Virus record (IMG/VR): IMGVR_UViG_3300047508_000198
Location: 1 to 64,000 of that record
Strand: one strand, 5' to 3'
DNA length: 64,000 bases
Source: a virus
Part shown: positions 1 through 7,036 of the stretch, piece after piece
Layout: each line of letters starts with the position of its first letter
Position numbering within the stretch: the stretch's first letter is position 1
Notes under the pieces: model-generated
Database searches by the model: none
What the model saw: the letters and a program-made list of their open reading frames with translations, nothing else
Told to the model about the DNA's origin: nothing
Position numbers and translations under genes: made by a program

Positions 1-2
1 TT

Positions 3-161
3 TCATATCGAGCTGACGAATGTGGACACGCCGCGGGCAGCGGTGGACAGAAATGTGCCGATATTGTGCACGACATGCGCCGCGGTGGTCGGCTCCTCGA
101 TGATGAACCAGACGATCAGGGCGATCCCGGTCCAGAACAGAAGCTGCTTGAACGTCGGCAT
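3..161 (-). CDS. Small single-pass membrane protein
   Basis: 52-residue ORF, not annotatable by homology. One hydrophobic segment near residues 6-22 (LLFWTGIALIVWFII) follows a short basic N-terminus, so a membrane protein is likely. The ATG overlaps the TGA of the next gene upstream (TGATG), implying translational coupling. Similar tiny membrane proteins are common in actinomycetes and their phages. A holin-like role is possible because lysis genes lie on this strand, but nothing specific supports it. Confidence 0.6.
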   Translation of the reverse strand: MPTFKQLLFWTGIALIVWFIIEEPTTAAHVVHNIGTFLSTAARGVSTFVSSI

Positions 162-406
162 CAGGGCGTCTCCGGAGCAGGCCGCGGGTCGGCAACCACC
201 TCATCGGTTATCGTGCGCTTGACCACCCGGTGACCCTGCGGCCGGTCTCCCTGGTCGGCCAGGGCATTCCAGCTGGCCTGGAAGCGGTCGAGCGAGGTGA
301 AGGCGGCATCCGGGATGTCCCACGGGGACAGGTCCTTCCAGCCGGAATCAGGGTTGGCCCCGGCGGGCAGGTACTGGGCCACATAGGTGACACGGGCTTT
401 AGCCAT
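161..406 (-). CDS. Hypothetical protein, 81 aa
   Basis: Proline-rich small soluble protein with no family I recognise. It overlaps the wHTH gene upstream by 8 nt and the membrane protein downstream by 1 nt, so it belongs to the same minus-strand operon as the regulators at 399-1725. Confidence 0.6.
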   Translation of the reverse strand: MAKARVTYVAQYLPAGANPDSGWKDLSPWDIPDAAFTSLDRFQASWNALADQGDRPQGHRVVKRTITDEVVADPRPAPETP

Positions 407-833
407 GAGGACCGAACCATTCTTCCCAGGAGTAGCCGGGGCCGGCGTCAGTCGGCTCGCTCTCGCCGTCGCCGCCAGGCGGCGGGGTCTCGTGCCTGCC
501 GCAGCCGCAGCCGGGCGAGCCCGGGTTGATCACGACGTAGACCCAGGCTTTGCGGTCATTGCGGGTCGGCCGGGTCCCGCCCGTGCGCCTGATGGACAGG
601 TCCCGGTAGTGCAGCTCGGTGAACCGGGCCGAGGCGGTCTGGTGGGACAGCCCCGTGGAAATCTCCACCTCGTCGCAGGTGGCGCCAGTCGCTCCCCGGC
701 TGTCGATGCAAGACCAGATCCGCTGGCGCTGAACCTCTCTCGTTGCGCCGGACAGGGAGGCAAAGGCCTCCTCGCTCTGCAGATCCCCGCGGTGGTAGTT
801 CCGCGTCGGGTCGAGATCATCGCTCATGGTCAT
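399..833 (-). CDS. Winged helix-turn-helix DNA-binding protein
   Basis: About 144 aa. Residues about 30-85 (RQRIWSCIDSRGATGATCDEVEISTGLSHQTASARFTELHYRDLSIRRTG, split here only by eye) have the helix-turn-helix-wing pattern of phage wHTH proteins that sense a DNA operator. The C-terminal tail is glycine/proline-rich with a CGCGRH cluster. Start is ATG at 833 or the in-frame ATG at 827; both overlap the stop of the gene upstream. It probably regulates early or late phage transcription, but its target is unknown. Confidence 0.65.
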   Translation of the reverse strand: MTMSDDLDPTRNYHRGDLQSEEAFASLSGATREVQRQRIWSCIDSRGATGATCDEVEISTGLSHQTASARFTELHYRDLSIRRTGGTRPTRNDRKAWVYVVINPGSPGCGCGRHETPPPGGDGESEPTDAGPGYSWEEWFGPHG

Positions 834-1128
834 CGGGATCCGGGAAGTCGAACAGGTCCGGCACGCCTGCCAGCTCCTCCTCGATGGAGGCGGCGAACGC
901 GGCATGGTGAGCCGGGGAGCACACGGTGGCATCGCCCCATTCCTCGGTCAGCCGGTAGGGCTCGCCGCAGTAGGCGCACTTGGCCCAGGCCTCGCCGCGG
1001 TCCCGGATGCCCTTATTGATCAGGGCGTACATCACGTGCGTAGGATGCGCGCCCGGGTCGGCCAGGATCTTATCCGGGTCGTAGGGCTCCAGGTCGCCGT
1101 ACGGGTCGAACGGCTCGTCAGCCGGCAA
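817..1128 (-). CDS. Putative zinc-binding protein, 103 aa
   Basis: Contains CAYCGEPY and a later CSPAHH, consistent with one zinc site, followed by an acidic C-terminus. I chose the TTG at 1128, which overlaps the stop of the DUF397 gene by 11 nt and has a GGGGAG ribosome site in front. The longer upstream reading is a shadow of the DUF397 gene. Function is unknown; it may be a small regulator in this cluster. Confidence 0.55.
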   Translation of the reverse strand: MPADEPFDPYGDLEPYDPDKILADPGAHPTHVMYALINKGIRDRGEAWAKCAYCGEPYRLTEEWGDATVCSPAHHAAFAASIEEELAGVPDLFDFPDPDDHER

Positions 1129-1306
1129 AGTGATCGAACTCCCCGTTGCGGGCGCCATCCAGGAAGCAGTCCCACTCGTTGCGAGTGAAGCGCAGCTCCT
1201 GCTCCGGGTGCTTGCTGTCCCGCATCGCGACGCCGCCGCCCTCCAGATGCGCGACCTCGACGCAATCGCCGTCGTCCCCGCTGAGGCTGCTCTTGATCCA
1301 CTCCAT
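1118..1306 (-). CDS. DUF397 domain regulatory-type protein
   Basis: About 62 aa matching the whole DUF397 pattern: EWIKSSLSG, GDCVEVA, GGGVAMRDSK, LRFTRNEWDCF, GEFD. In actinomycetes DUF397 proteins usually accompany an XRE-type regulator and act as small antagonists, so a phage copy suggests interference with a host developmental or conflict circuit. The start ATG at 1306 is embedded in the promoter element at 1305-1322, implying a leaderless mRNA. An upstream in-frame ATG at 1336 is the alternative. Confidence 0.85.
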   Translation of the reverse strand: MEWIKSSLSGDDGDCVEVAHLEGGGVAMRDSKHPEQELRFTRNEWDCFLDGARNGEFDHFAG

Positions 1307-1322
1307 ATCAAGGAATATAGCC
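1305..1322 (-). promoter_or_regulatory. Leaderless promoter element of the DUF397 gene
   Basis: Read on the minus strand: hexamer TATATT, then CCTTGAT, then ATG. The same hexamer-7 nt-ATG geometry recurs at 1724, 48094 and 57198, so transcription probably starts at or next to the A of the start codon. It stands out as an AT-rich patch in very GC-rich DNA. Confidence 0.6.
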
Positions 1323-1556
1323 TCGCTCCCGGGCAATGGCTACTGCCTCGCGCCGGGACGACACGCCGAGCTTGCGGTAGATCGCGTAGATGTGGGTCTT
1401 GGCCGTGTTCTGGCTGACGTGCAGCTGCTCGGCGATCTCGCGCGAGGTCATCCAGGTCGCCAGCAGCTTCATGACCTCCAGCTGGCGGGGCGACAGTTCC
1501 GGGATGTACCGGTCATGACGGATCATGCTCTTCAGGATGTTGCTCTCCCTGGTCAA
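1308..1556 (-). CDS. LuxR/NarL-type HTH regulator
   Basis: 82 aa or less. Residues about 20-80 form a GerE/LuxR DNA-binding domain: LSPRQLEVMKLLATWMTSREIAEQLHVSQNTAKTHI, then YRKLGVSSRREAVAIARERG. There is no receiver or ligand domain, so it is a stand-alone DNA-binding unit. Start is TTG at 1556 or ATG at 1526. It overlaps the gene upstream and stops next to the DUF397 start. It may redirect host or phage promoters. Confidence 0.85.
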   Translation of the reverse strand: MTRESNILKSMIRHDRYIPELSPRQLEVMKLLATWMTSREIAEQLHVSQNTAKTHIYAIYRKLGVSSRREAVAIARERGYIP

Positions 1557-1725
1557 GGCCGGCCCGGACGATCAGCCGGACCTGCTGCCTGGCCTCGACC
1601 AGGCTAGCCGCGTCGCCCTCGTGCGGGACATCGCCGAAGGTGAACCGGTACTGCCGCTGGTCGTGGCTGTAGCTGAAGAAGAACCGGCGGCCCCCGACCC
1701 GGACGTCGTACCGGCGGCTGGCCAT
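1513..1725 (-). CDS. Hypothetical protein, 70 aa
   Basis: Small mixed-charge protein beginning MASRRYDVRVGG, with an aromatic stretch (RRFFFSYS). No family recognised. It is the first gene of the regulatory operon running to position 3. Its ATG at 1725 sits exactly where the adjacent promoter element predicts a leaderless start. Confidence 0.6.
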   Translation of the reverse strand: MASRRYDVRVGGRRFFFSYSHDQRQYRFTFGDVPHEGDAASLVEARQQVRLIVRAGLDQGEQHPEEHDPS

Positions 1726-1742
1726 ATCAAGGAAGATAGCAC
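1724..1742 (-). promoter_or_regulatory. Leaderless promoter element
   Basis: On the minus strand: GTGCTATCTTCCTTGATATGG, with hexamer TATCTT, 7-nt spacer and ATG. Nearly identical to 3543-3562 and related to 1305-1322 and 7016-7033. Confidence 0.6.
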
Positions 1743-1824
1743 GATACGATGGTCCTGCCAGTTACCGCGCGGGTGTCCCGAAGCCCCGCGTGCCCTGCGA
1801 TCAGCAGATCAGGAGGACCGCCTC

Positions 1825-1854
1825 ATGTCCGGCCATGACGCCTGCCCCGCCTAG
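1825..1854 (+). CDS. Possible 9-codon leader peptide
   Basis: ATG to TAG encodes MSGHDACPA. An AGGAGGA ribosome site lies 7-8 nt upstream, and the next gene's own GGAGG follows the stop. It may couple or attenuate the 1874 gene. It is too short for statistical support; the good ribosome site is the only evidence. Confidence 0.3.
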   Translation: MSGHDACPA

Positions 1855-1873
1855 CGAGGTGAGGAGGTGAGTC

Positions 1874-2053
1874 ATGGACGGGGCCGGGCGGCCTCGCGAG
1901 ATCCCGCTCAAGCACAAGTACCGGGCCCGGAAGCCGAAGGGCAAGTTCCGGGCCGACTACATGGGCAACACCGGCATCAGCAGCGCACTGAAGCACGTGC
2001 GCCTGCCGGCGATCCACGGGATCAAGCGCAAGAAGTACCGCCGCAAGATGTGA
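1874..2053 (+). CDS. Small basic protein, 59 aa
   Basis: Lys/Arg-rich (LKHKYRARKPKGKFRADYMGNTG, then RLPAIHGIKRKKYRRKM), likely to bind nucleic acid or a ribosome-like surface. Strong GAGGAGGTGA ribosome site and ATG at 1874. It is an isolated plus-strand gene between minus-strand operons, followed by a good terminator hairpin. No family recognised. Confidence 0.6.
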   Translation: MDGAGRPREIPLKHKYRARKPKGKFRADYMGNTGISSALKHVRLPAIHGIKRKKYRRKM

Positions 2054-2063
2054 GCGCGGCAGG

Positions 2064-2097
2064 GCGCCCCGGAGCTTGGGATGGCATACCGGGGCGC
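2064..2097 (+). terminator. Hairpin terminator after the small basic gene
   Basis: Nine-bp perfect arms GCGCCCCGG and CCGGGGCGC with a 16-nt loop, followed by TCTGTT. It begins 10 nt after the stop of the 1874 gene and lies between convergent genes. Confidence 0.65.
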
Positions 2098-2119
2098 TCT
2101 GTTAATCCTGCCTCAGTGA

Positions 2120-2470
2120 TCAGCTGCTCGCTTCCTTCTCAGCCTTCCTGGCTTCCTTCTCCTCGGCCTTGCGGCGCTGGGTCAGCGTCTCGCGCCCGGC
2201 CGCCTTCGCGTCCTTGTCCGCCTGCTGGATCGCGTCGGCCTCGGCCTTCACCAGCTGGTCGTAGCTCTCCTTGACCTGCTCCCGGGCCAGCTTCTCGGCC
2301 TGGAGCCGCTCGGCCTCGGCCCGCGCCTGGTCGCGCTGCTGGTCCTCGAAGGCCACCCGGGCCCGGGTCGCCTCGGCGGCCCGCTCCTCGGAGGCATCGG
2401 CCTGGCGCTCGGCCTCCTCCTGCCTCAGCTCGGCGGTCGCGTCCTTACGCAGCTGGCCCATGTCGCTCAT
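2120..2470 (-). CDS. Charged coiled-coil protein, 116 aa
   Basis: Almost entirely Glu/Lys/Arg/Ala with heptad character (AELRQEEAERQADASEERAAEATRARVAF and onwards), so a long helical coiled coil is expected. ATG at 2470 has GAGGAG upstream. Role unknown; a structural spacer or scaffold-like helper is possible. Confidence 0.6.
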   Translation of the reverse strand: MSDMGQLRKDATAELRQEEAERQADASEERAAEATRARVAFEDQQRDQARAEAERLQAEKLAREQVKESYDQLVKAEADAIQQADKDAKAAGRETLTQRRKAEEKEARKAEKEASS

Positions 2471-2539
2471 CGTGTCTCCTCAGGTCGGTGTTTGCCTGCG
2501 GACTACCCGGGCTGCTGCGCTTCATCCCCCGGCAGCGCA

Positions 2540-2599
2540 GCACGGCGCCCCGGCTCCGCCGTCACAACAGGACTTGGCGTTCAGGCCGGGGCGCCGTGC
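2540..2599 (-). terminator. Long GC hairpin downstream of the secreted gene
   Basis: Perfect 14-bp arms (2540-2553 and 2586-2599; GCACGGCGCCCCGG and its complement) with a 32-nt loop. It lies just after the stop of the 2616-3485 gene on the minus strand, so it probably terminates that transcript. Confidence 0.6.
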
Positions 2600-2615
2600 G
2601 TGCGTAAACAGATGT

Positions 2616-3485
2616 TCACGGGCTGACGAAGCTGAAGCCTCCCACCCCGTTCCCGTTCCCGGCCGCCTTGGCGGTCCCGAAATTCAGGTTCTCCTGCGCG
2701 AACAGGTAGAGCGGCCGGCCGTGGTAAGTGACCTGGACGCCGAGCGGGGTACTGGTCAGCCCGACCTGCCCCGGGCGGGCGCCGCCGGTCACGCCCGGCC
2801 AGCTGGCGGTCAGCACGTACGGCCAGGCCCGCGCGCAGGCGCCCGTGCAGGGGCCGGAGGCGGTGTAGACCGGGAACTTGACCCAGCCCAGGAACGTGAA
2901 CATCAGCACGGCCAGGTGCCGGTGCCCGCCGATCCGGACGGTGGTCAAGGTGGCGACCCAGGGCAGCTGCCTGCCATCAGGCCGGACCAGGTTCCATACC
3001 CCGTGCGGCAGCGGGCTGGCCGGGTCGTCGAAGCCCTCACCGGTGACCTGGTTAGGCGCGTCGTCGAACATGTACAGCGGGCGCCCGGCGTAGGTGACCT
3101 GGGTGCCGACGCCCGTCCGGTGCACGGTGCCGAGCAGGTTCTGGTGCACGCCCCGCCCGGCGACGGGCGCCCCGGTGGTGGTGATGGCCGGCCAGACCGC
3201 GGTCTTGTCGTTGGACGGGCCGGTGCAGGACAGCGACATGCCGCCCAGGTGCAGGACCGTGGTCGTGCAGCCGAACGACGACGGCGAGTTGTCCGAGGTG
3301 ATGGTGTAGAGCGAGAAGCCCTTGTACTTGCCGTTGCCGACCACCAGGGCCGGGCCGAACGGGGTGCTGGCAAGGGAGATCTTGGTGCCGGTGCCGACAG
3401 AGGCCTGGGCCGCTCCCGTGCCCAGGGCGAGCAGGCCCGATACGGCCAGGGCCGCGCTCAGAGCCAATCCGATGAATCTGCGCAT
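2616..3485 (-). CDS. Secreted protein with PF03640-type repeats
   Basis: 289 aa with a clear signal peptide at residues 1-28 (FIGLALSAALAVSGLLALGTGAAQA). Two copies of the 'secreted repeat of unknown function' (Lipoprotein_15) pattern follow: TYAGRPLYMF and TYHGRPLYLFAQE, plus CTGACARAWPY. This family belongs to actinomycete envelopes, so this looks like host-derived cargo (a moron) that could alter the lysogen or infected-cell surface. It has its own promoter (3543-3562), AAGGAGG ribosome site and terminator, which fits independent expression. Confidence 0.75.
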   Translation of the reverse strand: MRRFIGLALSAALAVSGLLALGTGAAQASVGTGTKISLASTPFGPALVVGNGKYKGFSLYTITSDNSPSSFGCTTTVLHLGGMSLSCTGPSNDKTAVWPAITTTGAPVAGRGVHQNLLGTVHRTGVGTQVTYAGRPLYMFDDAPNQVTGEGFDDPASPLPHGVWNLVRPDGRQLPWVATLTTVRIGGHRHLAVLMFTFLGWVKFPVYTASGPCTGACARAWPYVLTASWPGVTGGARPGQVGLTSTPLGVQVTYHGRPLYLFAQENLNFGTAKAAGNGNGVGGFSFVSP

Positions 3486-3542
3486 GCGATAGTGCCCCTC
3501 CTTGTGCAGGTGTGCGTGACTCCGTGCGGTCGCGAGTCACCT

Positions 3543-3562
3543 ATATCAAGGAAGATAGCACG
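3543..3562 (-). promoter_or_regulatory. Promoter of the secreted-protein gene
   Basis: Minus strand CGTGCTATCTTCCTTGATAT, identical in its core to 1724-1742. Here no ATG follows directly. About 55 nt of leader with an AAGGAGG site precede the start at 3485. Confidence 0.55.
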
Positions 3563-3565
3563 AGG

Positions 3566-3757
3566 TCAGGCTGGGTCCCAGCGCTGGGCGAACCGGAGCA
3601 GGTCACGCTCGAACTTCTCGGCGGTAGCCCGGTCGGCGAACTCGAACCACCACTGCTCCCCGCAGCGGCCCTCCGGGTGATCCTTGTCCATCGGCGCGAT
3701 GCCGGACTGCTTCACCGTGTAGATGACGGGGGAGATGAACGGGTACTCGCTGCGCAT
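3566..3757 (-). CDS. Hypothetical protein, 63 aa
   Basis: Small soluble protein with an aromatic patch EQWWFEFADRATAEKFERDLLRFAQRW, suggesting a small alpha/beta fold. Its ATG abuts the stop of the 3758 gene without a gap. It lies downstream of the endolysin. No family recognised. Confidence 0.55.
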   Translation of the reverse strand: MRSEYPFISPVIYTVKQSGIAPMDKDHPEGRCGEQWWFEFADRATAEKFERDLLRFAQRWDPA

Positions 3758-4024
3758 CTAGCCCATCCAGGCGCGGCTGCGCTCGCTGGTCGGGACCTTC
3801 ACCTCGCCCGGGTGCTCGCGCTGCCACTGCACGATCTCCGCGATTCTCCCGGTCACCAGATCCTGATGGCGCTGCGGGGCGCCGCCCGTCTCGCACAGCG
3901 CCAGGTAGTAGCCCAGCATGGCCGGGACGAACGGGTCATGGCCGCGGAACACGATCACCGGCTCGTCCTCGGGGATGTCGCCGTGCTCGGTGGTCACCCG
4001 GCCGTACTTGCCGTCATAGCCCAT
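3758..4024 (-). CDS. Conserved-type phage protein, 88 aa
   Basis: Pattern YGRVTTEHGDIPEDEPVIVFRGHDPFVPAMLGYYLALCETGG resembles small proteins often found near actinophage lysis or structural genes. Function unknown. It follows the endolysin by 10 nt and is co-directional. Confidence 0.6.
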   Translation of the reverse strand: MGYDGKYGRVTTEHGDIPEDEPVIVFRGHDPFVPAMLGYYLALCETGGAPQRHQDLVTGRIAEIVQWQREHPGEVKVPTSERSRAWMG

Positions 4025-4034
4025 ACCAGGGAAC

Positions 4035-4844
4035 CTACTTCACGGCAGCTGCGGTGTGCAGGTTCTGCCAGGTGACCGGGCCGACCTGCCCGTCTACCTG
4101 CAGCCGGTGTCGGCCCTGGTACTCCCGCACCGCAGCGGCCGAGGCGGGCCCGTAGATCCCGTCGGCGGCCAGTGAGTTGACCCAGGCCTCGCCCATCGTG
4201 GTGCGCCGGTAGTTCAGCCGGGCCTGCACCGCCTTGACGTCGGCACCGCGGACGAACGGGGAGGTCAGCGTGATGATCCGGCCCGGCCAGGCGGGGCCGC
4301 CCGGCTTGGCGGCCGGAGCGGCCGGAGCGGCCCCGGTCCCGGTGTACGGCACGTCGTAAAAGCCGTAGACGTAGCCCTGGTCGTTGCGGCGGTCCTTCTC
4401 CACCACCATCCCGCCGTCAGACTGCGACCCGGAGGAGGTGGCGGCCGTGTTGCCTTCCAGGGCCCGGAAGCGCTTGGGGTCGGCCGGGTCCACCCAGCTG
4501 ACCCAGCCGACGTGATCGAAGCGGTCGGCGTTGCCGGGGAAGTCGTACACCACGATGTAACCGCGCTTGGCCTCCGGCTTGAACCGGCCCTGCTTCTTGG
4601 CGTGGGCCATGACATCGCCGCAGTAGGCGAAGCCCTTCGGGGTGCGGATGCCCTCCAGCGGGCTGACGTCGCCCTGGGCACGGAACGCGGTGTAGAACCC
4701 CCACGAGATGAAGATCGCGCACCAGGGCACGGCCTGCATGCCGTACCAGGCCCCGAACTCGGTGCGGTTGGACCCGGCCGGGGACTCCTTCACCCCGAGC
4801 TTGGACTTGAAGACCGCCTCGACCTGAGCGATAGACGTAGCCAT
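4035..4844 (-). CDS. Endolysin: CHAP amidase/peptidase with peptidoglycan-binding domain
   Basis: 269 aa. Residues about 10-165 form a CHAP-type cysteine peptidase/amidase. The Cys lies in VPWCAIFISWGFY, the His in FDHVGWVSW, and the fold ends with GFYDVPY. A Pro/Ala linker leads to a PG_binding_1 domain at about 190-265 (VKAVQARLNYR, ADGIYGPASAAAVREYQGRHRLQVDGQVGPVTW). It cleaves the host wall at lysis. It starts inside the stop of the capsid gene (TGATG), an unusual late-gene coupling of lysin to capsid. No signal peptide, so a separate holin is needed. Confidence 0.9.
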   Translation of the reverse strand: MATSIAQVEAVFKSKLGVKESPAGSNRTEFGAWYGMQAVPWCAIFISWGFYTAFRAQGDVSPLEGIRTPKGFAYCGDVMAHAKKQGRFKPEAKRGYIVVYDFPGNADRFDHVGWVSWVDPADPKRFRALEGNTAATSSGSQSDGGMVVEKDRRNDQGYVYGFYDVPYTGTGAAPAAPAAKPGGPAWPGRIITLTSPFVRGADVKAVQARLNYRRTTMGEAWVNSLAADGIYGPASAAAVREYQGRHRLQVDGQVGPVTWQNLHTAAAVK

Positions 4845-5863
4845 CAGGACTTGGTGATGGTCGCGATGCCCCTCGGGTTGAGGATCGACATGGCCACCAT
4901 CTCGTCGAAGACCCAGCCCTTCCAGAACGCCTCGACCATGTGGTTCTCCTCGACGTCCAGGCTGTAGAGCACCGGGAACACGCCGAGGAAGTTGGGCTCG
5001 GGGGTGAGGAAGATCTTGGCCTGCGGCACGATGATCGAGCGCTGGATCTGGAACTCGCCGAAGCTGGTGATGGTCTCGCCCGCGACGATCCGGTCCTTGA
5101 ACGCCCAGCCCGTCTGGTTGATGTCCCAGCGGTACATGTCGCGGAAGTCGAACGGGTTGATCATCAGCCGGGCGCTGGGCAGCTCGTGCAGGTCGGTCAT
5201 CGCGACCGCGCTGTAGAGCGAGCCCGGGGTGAGGTAGCCCGAGGCCTCGGTGATGTTGTGGTTCGGGGTGACCACGTGGTCCGGCCGGGTCGCGTAGTCC
5301 GTCACGGCCGCCTGCAGGATGACGAGCAGCCGCGCGTCCTCCTGCTTCAGGATGGCCTGCTTGGTCTCGTCCTGGGCCTGCTCGACCGCGTTGATCCGGA
5401 GGTAGAACAGGTCCTCCTTGCGGATCGCGGGGCGGGAGGCGATCCGGAAGAACCGCACCGGGATGCGCTTGCCCTCGAAGGGAGTCACGCGGACTTCGCC
5501 CTCAGTGCCGCTCAGGATGTAGGCCTGGCCGAGGTCGTCCCAGACGTCGTATTCAACGGGTGTGCCAGGAGTAACCGGGTCCTCGACCAGGACGTTGCGG
5601 GTGATGCCCTGATAGCGCAGCTTCAGCTGGATCGGGCCGACCATGCCCACGCCGAGGCGGCGGAAGCCGTGCAGCTCATCGGAGAGGATGAGCGCCATCT
5701 TGCGGACCTTGGCCTCGCGGGTGAGCGGCGCGGAGCGCGCCCGCCGGGCCTCAATCTGCGCTACGTAGTCGTCGCTCTTGCGCGAGGCGACGCGGGGCCG
5801 CAGGCCGCCGAGCGGCGCTGCCGGGGCCAGCTGGCCTGGGGCCACGGTGGCAAGCTCGGTCAT
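4844..5863 (-). CDS. Major capsid protein
   Basis: 339 aa. Sequence and context fit an HK97-fold major capsid subunit of the type seen in large actinophages: a helical, basic N-arm (residues 28-60), beta-rich E-loop-like region, YATRPDHVVTPN, and a conserved end VFDEMVAMSILNPRGIATI. It lies downstream of the protease and two small virion proteins and upstream of the endolysin. GGAAAGGA ribosome site before ATG 5863. The call rests on pattern and position, not a database search. Confidence 0.75.
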   Translation of the reverse strand: MTELATVAPGQLAPAAPLGGLRPRVASRKSDDYVAQIEARRARSAPLTREAKVRKMALILSDELHGFRRLGVGMVGPIQLKLRYQGITRNVLVEDPVTPGTPVEYDVWDDLGQAYILSGTEGEVRVTPFEGKRIPVRFFRIASRPAIRKEDLFYLRINAVEQAQDETKQAILKQEDARLLVILQAAVTDYATRPDHVVTPNHNITEASGYLTPGSLYSAVAMTDLHELPSARLMINPFDFRDMYRWDINQTGWAFKDRIVAGETITSFGEFQIQRSIIVPQAKIFLTPEPNFLGVFPVLYSLDVEENHMVEAFWKGWVFDEMVAMSILNPRGIATITKS

Positions 5864-5893
5864 GGGGTGGTCCTTTCCTGCGTACCCGTTGGG

Positions 5894-6547
5894 CTAGTTC
5901 CGGCTGATGCCGTACTGGGCTGCGTCATACGGAGACAGCCCGCCGATCGTGATCTTGGTGCTGGAGTTGACCTTCAGCAGCTTGGCCATCGGGGCCGAGA
6001 TCGAGGTGCTGGACTGCCACGGCACCAGCTGGCCCTGCAGCGTCCCGGCCTGGAGACCGGTGCCGACACCGGTCTGGGTGGCCACGCCGATCAGCGCCGA
6101 GCCGCCGCCGTCGGTCGGGTCGGTCCAGGTGGACGTGGGGTCGAAGGCGGGCGCGAGGATCTCGAACTCGGCGTCGGGGCCCATCACCCACACGGCAAAG
6201 GCGTTGATGCCCGCGTACAGCAGCTCGTCAATGCCGTCGCCGCCGACGTAGAGCGCGCCGAGCCCGTAGATGGACAGCGCCGCCGCGGTGTAGGTCGAGC
6301 CGTTGTTGGCCGCGCCCGCGGCACCGCCGGCACCGGTCATCACGGCGCCGTTCATCTGCACGCCGTTGGCCCCGGCCAGGGTCACCAGGTCACCGCCCGT
6401 GCGGATGAAGCCCATGCCCGGCCAGATCGGCACCGCCCGGGTCCAGTTCGGGTCCAGGAACACCGGCTTGGGAGTTGCCTGCGTCCACACGAAGAGGGGA
6501 CGGATGGTGCGCTTGATGTAATCGTTGCTGAGGTAAGTACGAATCAC
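5894..6547 (-). CDS. Probable head decoration or minor capsid protein
   Basis: 217 aa, rich in Gly/Ala/Thr and beta-prone, immediately upstream of the capsid gene. It starts at GTG 6547 with GAAGGAG in front and carries the late-gene leader box CCCGGAAGAGG at about 6576-6588. Early residues (IRTYLSNDYIKRTIRPLFVWTQATPKPVF) suggest an extended arm. It could cement the capsid, but no family is recognised. Confidence 0.5.
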   Translation of the reverse strand: MIRTYLSNDYIKRTIRPLFVWTQATPKPVFLDPNWTRAVPIWPGMGFIRTGGDLVTLAGANGVQMNGAVMTGAGGAAGAANNGSTYTAAALSIYGLGALYVGGDGIDELLYAGINAFAVWVMGPDAEFEILAPAFDPTSTWTDPTDGGGSALIGVATQTGVGTGLQAGTLQGQLVPWQSSTSISAPMAKLLKVNSSTKITIGGLSPYDAAQYGISRN

Positions 6548-6673
6548 GGTCCCAGCACTCCTTCGCCTCGTCCTGCCTCTTCCGGGGCCGACCCGCGCGG
6601 GGCAAGCCCTCTGACTCTTCTGGGGGGAGGCTTAAAGGTCAGGTTGAGGGTGAGACTCAGCCAGGAGCGAACG

Positions 6674-7015
6674 TCAGGGAGTCACGACGTCCGAGGCGAA
6701 CAGCGCGGCCTTCGCGGCCGGGCTGATCGTGGAGTACTGGGCGTCGGACAGCACCACCACGGCGCTGGGGCCGTAGCGCAGCCCGTTGGGCAGCACGACA
6801 TCCTTGACGGTGCTCTTCAGCGTGATGGTGCGGGACACGTTCCCTCCTCCTGCGGTGTGCACCCCGGGGGCGGTGAGCAGCGTCGAGATGGCACGCGGGG
6901 TCAGCTGGCCGTACTCGTCATCGGTCAGCGTGACCACGGCCCCGGCCTGGTACCGGCTGCCGTTCGGCAGGCAGACATCCCGCTTCCCGGCGGCGATCGT
7001 CACTGCGTACGTCAT
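6674..7015 (-). CDS. Small protein with an internal duplication
   Basis: 113 aa made of two similar halves. Residues about 5-45 (KRDVCLPNGSRYQAGAVVTLTDDEYGQLTPRA) match about 66-105 (VKDVVLPNGLRYGPSAVVVLSDAQYSTISPAA). Such short beta-rich duplicated proteins occur as head-fibre or decoration subunits. It lies just upstream of the capsid genes. An AAGGA ribosome site precedes ATG 7015, and the same bases form the promoter-like element on the other strand. Confidence 0.6.
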   Translation of the reverse strand: MTYAVTIAAGKRDVCLPNGSRYQAGAVVTLTDDEYGQLTPRAISTLLTAPGVHTAGGGNVSRTITLKSTVKDVVLPNGLRYGPSAVVVLSDAQYSTISPAAKAALFASDVVTP

Positions 7016-7033
7016 GTGCTATCTTCCTTAGTC
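7016..7033 (+). promoter_or_regulatory. Promoter firing into island 1
   Basis: Plus strand GTGCTATCTTCCTTAGTC shares GTGCTATCTTCCTT exactly with the elements at 1724 and 3543. Its direction is rightward, away from the minus-strand gene at 7015 and into the gene-free GGC island. Transcription would begin near 7034. On the opposite strand the same bases supply a ribosome site, so a double function is possible. Confidence 0.5.
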
Positions 7034-7036
7034 AGA

